19,758 bases of DNA from the NCBI GenBank assembly GCA_963803155.1, contig CAWDMN010000060.1, positions 1 through 19,758 on the forward strand, in the 5' to 3' direction. The notes beneath the pieces were generated by a model. It did no database searches. It saw only the letters and a list, made by a program, of their open reading frames with translations, and was not told the DNA's origin. Positions 13,693-19,758 of the stretch are shown here, piece by piece. The translations under genes were made by a program, and so were the position numbers. The first letter of the stretch is position 1, and each line of letters begins with the position of its first letter. The stretch comes from CAWDMN01 sp963803155. GTDB lineage: Bacteria; Acidobacteriota; Terriglobia; Versatilivoradales; Versatilivoraceae.

Positions 13693-16573
13693 ATGATCGG
13701 CCAGACTCTTTCGCATTACCGTATTCTGGAAAAACTCGGCGGAGGAGGGATGGGTGTCGTCTACAAGGCGGAAGACACCAAACTGCATCGCCTAGTGGCC
13801 ATGAAGTTCCTGCCTGAGGAGATGTCCCGGGACCCCCACGCCCTGGAGCGATTTGAGCGTGAAGCCCAGGCCGCATCAGCCCTGAATCATCCCAACATTT
13901 GCACCATTTATGACATCGACGAAGCCGATGGCCAGCATTTCATTGCCATGGAATTGCTGGAGGGGCAAACGCTGAAACACCGACTGGCGGGTAGGCCTCT
14001 CCCTCAGGACCTGCTGCTGGACCTGGCCATCCAGATTGCCGACGCCTTGGATGCAGCCCACTCGAAGGGAATCATCCACCGAGACATCAAGTCGGCGAAT
14101 ATCTTCGTTACCCAGCGCGGCCAAGCCAAGATCCTTGATTTCGGTCTGGCGAAGTTGATGCATCCTTCACGAGTTGCGCCAGAGGGAGTCAGTGCCTCAG
14201 CCCTTCCGACGGTGACTGGGGAGGCGCATCTGACCAGCCCGGGAACAGCCCTGGGGACAATTGCCTATATGTCTCCCGAACAGGCATTGGGACAGGATCT
14301 CGATGTGCGCTCAGACCTGTTTTCTTTTGGGGTGGTTTTCTATGAAATGGTTACAGGACGAATGGCATTCTCTGGCGCCACTTCCGCTGCCATCTTTGAT
14401 GCCATCCTGCACAAGGCTCCAACCGCGCCAGTGCGTCTGAATCCGGAATGTCCCGCCGAGTTGGAACGAATTATTAACCGGCTTCTGGAAAAAGATCGTG
14501 ACCTGCGCTACCAAAGCGCGGCAGATCTCCGTTCAGAACTCAAGCGCCTGAGACGCGATACGGACTCCGGACGTTCGGCGACAAGCTCTAGCGCAACCCC
14601 CGCCCCACCTGCACCGCCCATTGTCTCCGTACCTGTTCAGACTGAGCCGGTTGAAGCCGGCCTCGCACCTCGTCCCATCCTGCGCCGAAGAATCGTATTC
14701 TTTGGGGCTGCGATCATCCTTCTGGCGGCAGTGACCGCAACGTTCTTCTATTTCCGCCGACAACCGGGGTTAACGGTGAAGGACTCAATCCTCCTGACGG
14801 ATTTCGTCAACACCACGGGCGACCAGGCCTTTGACGGCACGCTCAAACAGGCCCTGGCGGTGAAGCTGGGCGAGTCACCGTTCCTGAATATTTTCCCTGA
14901 GGACCGGGTGTCGGAGGCGCTGCGTCTGATGAACCGTTCCCCGGATGAAAGGGTCAACGCCGCAACGGGGCGTGAGATCTGCGCACGGCAGGGCGTCAAG
15001 GCAATGATCACGGGACAGATTGCCTCGCTGGGGAGCCATTACGTCATTACTCTGGATGCAGTGAACAGCCGCACGGGGGAATCGTTGGCCCGGCAGCAGG
15101 TCGAGGCGGCAGGCAAAGAAAGAGTATTGGAGGCGCTGGGGAAAGCTTCATCGACGCTCCGCGGGCAGCTCGGCGAGTCACTCAAGTCGATCGAGAAACT
15201 GGACACCCCGATTGAACAAGCGACCACGTCATCTCTGGAAGCTCTGAAGGCTTACAATTTCGGGAAGGAAAAGCAATCGGATTTGGAGGCCATATCCTTT
15301 TATAAGCGCGCGGTCGAGCTGGATCCTAACTTTGCCATGGCGTATTCCGCACTCTCATCAAAATTCGAAAATTTTGGAGAGAGTGAACAGGCTGCGGAGT
15401 ATGCAAAGAAAGCGTTTGAATTGCGAGACCGCGTGAGCGAGCGGGAGAGGTTCAACATTACTTCGAAATACTACACGTCAGTAACCGGAGAAGTTGACAA
15501 GCTCATCGAGACTTTCAACCTGTGGAAGGAGACCTACCCGCAATCCTCTACGGCACACAACAACTTGGCGGGTACTTACTTCAGCATCGGTCAGTTCGAA
15601 AAAGCGCTCTCAGAGTTCCAGGAAACTGTGCGGATTGATGAAAATGGGGCCCTTGGTTATGCCAACCTGGGATGGACTTATTTGGAGCTCGGCCGATACG
15701 CCGAAGCCAAAGCCGTTTTTGAGCAGGCCTTGGCAAAGAATCTCGATTATTACTTCCTCCGTCTGGGGCTATACCAGGTTGCGTTCGTCGAAGGCGATGC
15801 CCAAGCGATGCGCCGCCAAGCCTCATGGGCAACGGGCAAGCCGGAAGAATTCCTGATGCTTGTTCTGCAATCTTTTACGGAGGCTTTCTCGGGAAAGCGC
15901 CACAGCGCGCTGGAGCTTCTCCAGCAGGCGGTTAAGCTGGCTGAGCGCCAAAACCTCAAGGTAAGCGCCGCGGGGATCAGAGCGCAAGAGGCACTGATAG
16001 AGGCCTGTTTCGGGAATTTTCGGCAGGGGCGCGAGAAGTCGGCACAAGCGATGGCACTGGCGCAAGTCCGCAACATGCTTTGGGTCTGGGCTGAAGCGAC
16101 AGCGCTGGCTCTCTGTGGCGACCCGAACGATGTGGACGGGTTCGCCAAGAATTTGGCCCAACGTTTTCCGAAGGACACCTTGATTAACGCCGTCACCCTG
16201 CCCTCGCTGCGCTGGGCCAGCGAACTCCGGCGCGGCAATCCCGCCAAGGCGGTCCAGGCGCTCCAACCAGCGGGCCCATACGAGCGCGCGTTTCGCGGAG
16301 TCATTTATCTGCGCGGTCAAGCTTACGTGAAAGCCGGAGCAGGAAGGGAAGCAGTGGCGGAGTTTCAGAAAATGCTGGATTGCAGAGGTGCGTGGGCGAA
16401 CGTCCCGTGGTTTGCGCTGGCCCATCTCGGCCTGGGACGCGCCTGGGCACTGGCGGGCGACATGGGGCAAAGCCGGGCGGGCCTATCAGGATTTCCTGGC
16501 GCTGTGGAAAGATGCCGATCCGGATATCCCCATTCTCCAGCAGGCGAAAGCGGAGTATGCAAGGCTTCAGTAG
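13693..16573 (+). CDS. Ser/Thr protein kinase with TM anchor and TPR-like C-terminal half; 3' frameshift
   Basis: The kinase domain (about 10-285) has GGGGMG (16-21), K38, E57, HRD (129-131), DFG (149-151) and SPEQ (194-197), so it should be active. A proline-rich linker (300-325) and a membrane helix (about 334-354) follow, then a long extracytoplasmic part with TPR-like repeats (from about 500), e.g. AYSALSSKFENFGESEQAAE and ALGYANLGWTYLELGRYAEA. This is a common Acidobacteriota layout. GGAG eight bases before ATG 13693 supports this start over GTG 13684. Near 16478-16482 (cgggcgGgcctat) one extra G shifts the frame. Removing it restores AYQDFLALWKDADPDIPILQ and a natural end ARLQ-stop at 16573 (959 residues). 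Uncorrected, the frame runs on to 16728 over the next gene. It may be a sequencing error or real. Confidence 0.88.
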
Positions 16574-16678
16574 GCAACGCCCCCGTTATCAGAGGGCACT
16601 ATCCGAATCGGATTGTGGGCGCCCAGAGAGACAAAGTTCCAACAAAATCGTTGAACTCTTGCTCAGATGTGAAACATC

Positions 16679-17190
16679 ATGATTGGGAAGAGCATTTCGC
16701 ATCATCAAATCTTGGAAAAGCTTGGTGAAGGTGGGATGGGTGTGGTCTACAAGACCCGCGACACCCACCTCGACCGGTTTGTGGCCCTGAAGCTCCTTCC
16801 TGCTGACAAAGTGGCCGATCCTGACCGCAGGCTCCGCTTTGTGCAGGAAGCCAAGGCCGCCTCTTCTCTGAACCATCCGCACATTATTACCATTTACGAC
16901 ATCGATCAGGCGGACGAAGTTCATTTCATCGCCATGGAGTATGTGGACGGGAAGACGCTGGACCAGTTGATTCCCCGCCATGGCATGCGGCTGAATGAGG
17001 CGCTGAAAACGGCTGTGCAGGTGGCAGACGCCTTGGCGGCGGCCCACGACGCCGGGATTGTGCACCGGGACCTGAAGCCGGGCAACCTGATGGTGACCGA
17101 GAAGGGGCAGGTGAAAGTACTCGACTTCGGCTTGGCCAAGCTGCCCGTTAGTGCGGAGGATGCCACGCTAACGGCAAAACCGGCGAATAA
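16679..17190 (+). pseudogene. Ser/Thr protein kinase cut off after DFG by the long repeat
   Basis: From ATG 16679 the product matches the N-terminal kinase domain of the preceding gene position by position: GEGGMG (16-21), K38, HRD (129-131) and DFG (149-151). Alignable sequence ends at about residue 170 (ATLTAKPAN), inside the activation segment. The next base begins the repeat GGGGTCAGATCTGG. The frame stays open by chance into the repeat until 17326, adding nonsense residues. The SPE motif, the whole C-lobe and any sensor part are missing, so it cannot be an active kinase. No continuation is found after the repeat ends at 18075, so the event removed DNA as well as inserting it, or the right part lies elsewhere. 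No strong ribosome site precedes the ATG. Confidence 0.88.
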
Positions 17191-18075
17191 GGGGTCAGAT
17201 CTGGTTATTAGATTCTGCTGCAAAACCTCGTCGGAAAAAATTGTGAAAAAACTTTTCTCGTTTAGAGGCTCACCATTGCATTTTCTTAAGGTGGAGATAG
17301 ATTTTAGATCCCCCTCGAATCGATGAAATTGGCTTCAGATGGGGGTTTTGCAGCAGAATCGTTATTATGTGTAAACTATTTTCAATTTGATCAACCAGTC
17401 TGGCTAGTCCTTTCTCTCGGACCAGTCGGCGAGCCATTTGCCTCCTAGGTGCCACGGGCAAAGCTGAAAGCTTGCTCGTGCCTTCTAACTTTCTTTGCGG
17501 CCATTCCTTATGATTGGAGACAGCAGGGAGAGGCATCCTTTTTTGAGGACATGCTTTAAGTAGAGTCAGATAATACTCCTTAGTGGAACAGGCTAGAAGC
17601 CTGCTCGTTTGCTTGAGCCGCAAGAGTCGATTATATTGAGTTAAATTTTGGATTGGGAATCGGTAAGTCCCTGTAGTTCGGGATGAAGTCTCGCAAGGTG
17701 TCGGGGACTCTGGCCCCGCGCTGGGCTGACGCAGAGCGGTCCGCCAAACAGGCCGGAAATAGCAGACCGGAATGTGTGCCCCATCTTTTGTTTAATGGGA
17801 GTCAATGCACCAGAGACTCATTAATGATGAAAAATTTTCAAATTATCGGCTTTATACAAAACTCTTATTCTTCTTGATGCAACCATGTTAAGGGTTGTCC
17901 TCCGGATACTGATGGGCGAGTGTAATTCAAAATGCGACAGGATAGAGAGTGCGCCAAGGGATGGAATGCACGGAAGGGCGATTCTGCCGCTTAGGCGGCC
18001 TCCGCTGGCAGCCACTCGTGTGGGTCGTCTCTGCCCAGACCGATTCGGCGGGAGCCTCACCCTCCCGGCTATTGC
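17191..18075 (+). repeat. long dispersed repeat, copy 2 (~885 bp)
   Basis: Direct repeat of 10470-11263 with the same left and right ends. It has about 93 additional bases at roughly 17485-17581 that are missing from copy 1, and the inner cassette is flipped. The right part contains the hairpin GAACAGGCTAGAAGCCTGCTC-type arms (about 17585-17605) and the GCGGGAGCCTCACCCTCCCG block at about 18049-18068. Neither copy has clear target-site duplications at its outer ends. Short frames such as 17821-18123 or 17927-18136 are repeat-derived and not listed as genes. Confidence 0.9.
17204..17367 (-). mobile_element. 150 bp MITE-like cassette, orientation B (inverted relative to copy 1)
   Basis: The same 17 bp terminal inverted repeats lie at 17211-17227 and 17344-17360, with GTTATTA on both sides (17204-17210 and 17361-17367). 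The 116 bp core (17228-17343) is the exact reverse complement of the core in copy 1. The outer flanks are in the same direct orientation in both copies, so only the cassette is flipped. Confidence 0.85.
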
Positions 18076-18227
18076 ATAGTCTATCCACCCAGGCTGGCGG
18101 CTTTGCGCCTGGAAGCCAGCCAACTTCCGCCGTCACCCAGACAGAATAACGCCCTTTCCCGCGATGAAGCGGAAATGCCGCGAAGAGCCCGGCGCTACCG
18201 AGCTCTTCGATGGACGTGGGAATTGGA
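18076..18227. other. short hairpin-rich spacer after the long repeat
   Basis: GGCTGGC (about 18106 minus 15 bases) can pair with GCCAGCC near 18114-18120, and GAGCCCGGCGCTACCGAGCTC lies at about 18185-18205. No gene is seen. The stretch may be another dispersed repeat fragment or a 3' region of the DUF1579-like gene. Confidence 0.3.
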
Positions 18228-18794
18228 TCATTTGGTTTCTTTGGCGGATTTTGCGGCAGGCGGGGTTTTGACGCCTTTCGCTTCTGCCAGAAGTGTCCAG
18301 GTTTTTCCGTCCAGAGACACCTCGCTTTTTCCCGTGTAGCCCATCAAGTCTGGAGAGAATTCCGCTGTACCTCTCGCTTTTACCTGCTTTCCCCCTTGAA
18401 TGGCATCCACCAGGAAAGTCCAGCCATTCCCTTTGATGGTAATTGAGCCAGCCCCCGTTCCGCCATCGCTGGAAAATGAATGGGTCGAGTAGCTCTTGTT
18501 CACCGAGTCAAATCCATCGATCTCCACTCCGCGGATCACTCCCGTTGGTCCCTTCTCTTCCCAGCGGCACTCCAGAAAAAATCCCCCCAAGGTCATCCGA
18601 CAGTTCATCTTCCCGGTGAACTTTCCCGCGGGGCCCACAGGACTTTCCTTGGCTTCCCCTTCATAAGTCCATTCGCCCCCCCATGCCGCCAATTTCTTGG
18701 TTTCAGCTCCGGGCTTGGGATTGGACGTCTGGGCCATTCCCGTAATCGTTGCCATCAGTGTGGCAACAGTGAAGATGCCAATCCAGCGTTTCAT
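18228..18794 (-). CDS. exported DUF1579-like protein
   Basis: This 188-residue protein begins MKRWIGIFTVATLMATITGM and has a likely signal-peptide cleavage after GMAQ (about 22). The mature part starts with a low-complexity linker and then LAAWGGEWTYEGEAK, TGKMNCRMTLGGFFLECRWE and IRGVEIDGFDSVNKSYSTHS. This resembles the DUF1579/lipocalin-like pattern of a W-x-G start, a ligand-sized beta-barrel and DxxxKxY turns. The function of the family is not established. The start is firmly supported by AAGGAGG seven bases upstream of the ATG. The C-terminal tail (PPAAKSAKETK) is disordered. It is adjacent to the second long repeat and diverges from the gene at 19206. Confidence 0.82.
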   Translation of the reverse strand: MKRWIGIFTVATLMATITGMAQTSNPKPGAETKKLAAWGGEWTYEGEAKESPVGPAGKFTGKMNCRMTLGGFFLECRWEEKGPTGVIRGVEIDGFDSVNKSYSTHSFSSDGGTGAGSITIKGNGWTFLVDAIQGGKQVKARGTAEFSPDLMGYTGKSEVSLDGKTWTLLAEAKGVKTPPAAKSAKETK

Positions 18795-19062
18795 TACCTA
18801 CCTCCTTCACGGCTCGTGATCTCAAGCCGCAATGAGTGCGATTTTGTGTTGAGTTTTGGATTGTCCCGGCTGTTGTACCTTTGGCCCGGGAAAACGTTTG
18901 CAGGCGTTTTTTGGGAAAATAAAAAGCAACTATCTTTTCCCGTATGTCGAGGTATCGGACGCATCATAATCGCTGGAGTATTAAAAAATATTAGGCTGGA
19001 TCAAATGGGAAATCAACTACATTTGTGCGCGCTGCCCTCCTTTTTTTGAGTATTCGTGCCCC

Positions 19063-19177
19063 GACGGCGCCGGACCTGAAAAAGTGATGTTATTTATTTA
19101 CTGAAATTGTTACCTTGTCTCTTTATTAAGTATAAAGGAAAAATTGAGGTTTTTAAATTTTCAGGTTCGGCACCGTC
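19063..19177. repeat. 20 bp imperfect inverted repeats enclosing a promoter-like AT-rich segment
   Basis: GACGGCGCCGGACCTGAAAA (19063-19082) and the reverse complement of TTTTCAGGTTCGGCACCGTC (19158-19177) match at 18 of 20 positions. They enclose 75 bp of AT-rich DNA. There is no obvious direct repeat outside. This could be a small MITE-like insertion, a cruciform or an invertible promoter segment. Confidence 0.75.
19107..19136 (+). promoter_or_regulatory. candidate promoter for the HbpS/GlcG-like gene
   Basis: TTGTTA (19107-19112), 18 bases, then TATAAA (19131-19136). The predicted start site is about 60 bases before the ATG at 19206. It lies wholly within the inverted-repeat-bounded segment. 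Confidence 0.4.
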
Positions 19178-19205
19178 TGCGACTGCGACCGGACCAGGAG
19201 GACCA

Positions 19206-19758
19206 ATGCAGAGACGAAAATCAATTCGAAGTGGCGTCTTGGCAGTATTTTTTGGGTTAGCTCTCGCAGCACTGGCCGCGGCTTTTGGAATACCATTCCT
19301 GGATGCTTCTGGCTCAAAACTTGCGGACCTTCCCGCTGAGACAAAATATCATAAGAAGCCTTTGAAAAATAAAAATGCCGACATTTTTCAAAATGTGGCT
19401 GACCAAGCCCTGCTGGCGATGACAAAACGAGCTGAGGAACTGCATATCCAGGGGGTGGCGGTAGTGGCCTTCATTGAAGGAGATGGCGTTAGATCCTGGA
19501 CATCGAAAATGACTGTCGTGGGCTCGATGACAAAAGCCCCAGCCCAGAATGACCCAGGGGCCAATTTACTTGCCATCGCATACGCTAAAGCTTCAGAAAT
19601 GGCGGAAACCCTGAAGGACAGCGGCAGTGGAGGACGTCCTCCCATGACAGGTGAATTCGGTTGGCAAGGTGGGGTGATTGCCAAGGGGCGAACTGGATAC
19701 TTGATTGCCTCCTTTAGCGGAGGACCTTCAGAGGATGACGTCAAGGTGTCGTCGGTGT
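19206..19758 (+). CDS. exported GlcG/HbpS-like heme-binding-domain protein (partial, runs off the window)
   Basis: ATG 19206 follows AGGAGG (19196-19201) by four bases. 184 codons are present with no stop before the window edge. An N-terminal basic stretch (MQRRKSIRSG) and a hydrophobic segment (about 11-30) suggest a signal peptide or anchor. The later part shows LLAIAYAKASEMAETLKDSG, EFGWQGGVI and YLIASFSGGPSEDD. This follows the GlcG/HbpS pattern of an AxxKA helix, a GGV/I strand and a SGG(x)xxxD turn. Members bind heme or related ligands or are of unknown role; binding here is not shown. The C-terminus is outside the window, so length cannot be compared. The AT-rich promoter region with inverted repeats lies immediately upstream. 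Confidence 0.68.
   Translation, partial: MQRRKSIRSGVLAVFFGLALAALAAAFGIPFLDASGSKLADLPAETKYHKKPLKNKNADIFQNVADQALLAMTKRAEELHIQGVAVVAFIEGDGVRSWTSKMTVVGSMTKAPAQNDPGANLLAIAYAKASEMAETLKDSGSGGRPPMTGEFGWQGGVIAKGRTGYLIASFSGGPSEDDVKVSSV

Larger units (their letters stand above)
18795..19205. other. 411 bp divergent intergenic region
   Basis: It separates the DUF1579-like gene (-) and the HbpS/GlcG-like gene (+), so it should hold promoters for both. The right part has 20 bp inverted repeats around an AT-rich segment with a promoter-like sequence (separate entries). I see no gene or RNA in the rest. Confidence 0.5.

Noticed and set aside
15750..16470. Minus-strand frames of 184 and 215 residues antisense to the kinase TPR region
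   Set aside because: Shadows of a GC-rich coding region; no start signals and no motifs.
17270..17623. Minus-strand 117-residue frame through the cassette in copy 2
   Set aside because: It exists only because of the cassette orientation; the same frame is absent in copy 1, and the residues show no family pattern.
1..19758. CRISPR array, rRNA or integrase
   Set aside because: No regularly spaced repeats, rRNA signatures or recombinase motifs were found on either strand.

Overview
The window looks like an accessory, repeat-rich stretch of a Gram-negative soil or sediment bacterium. The best guess is Acidobacteriota. This rests on long Ser/Thr kinases fused to a membrane anchor and TPR tail, an FHA-GAF-PP2C phosphatase, an AsmA-family protein and dispersed palindromic repeats. 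No marker gene fixes the taxonomy.

Layout, left to right. 1-498: no clear gene, but a 3' tRNA/tmRNA-like remnant near 261-290. 499-1695 (+): a secreted class C beta-lactamase-like serine hydrolase. 2015-3628 (-): an AsmA-like inner-membrane-anchored protein. 4308-5750 (-): an exported GH5 glycoside hydrolase. These last two genes lie between two inverted copies of a ~105 bp dispersed repeat (1805-1911 and 5926-6028). 5751-7137 is gene-poor and decayed, with strong palindromes and a 3' relic of a YgjP/DUF45-type metallopeptidase. 7138-8379 (-): a serpin. 9094-9426 (+): a small ferredoxin-fold-like protein. 9464-9843 (-): two tiny possible genes. 10061-10469 (-): the C-terminal relic of a DUF3320-type helicase.

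10470-11263 and 17191-18075 are two direct copies of a long non-coding repeat. Each starts with the same base sequence, and at that point one cuts the helicase relic and the other cuts a kinase gene. Inside each copy is a 150 bp cassette with 17 bp perfect terminal inverted repeats and a 7 bp direct repeat (GTTATTA) on both sides. The 116 bp cores are identical base for base but lie in opposite orientations. This is the most striking observation in the window.

Between the two repeats is a protein-phosphorylation block: an FHA-GAF-PP2C phosphatase (11614-13305), a Ser/Thr kinase with TM and TPR regions (13693-16573, with a one-base frameshift near its end) and a second kinase cut off just after its DFG motif. 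After the second repeat come a DUF1579-like exported protein (-) and the start of an exported GlcG/HbpS-like protein (+). The promoter-like region of the latter lies between 20 bp inverted repeats. All family names come from reading motifs by eye; no database search was possible.
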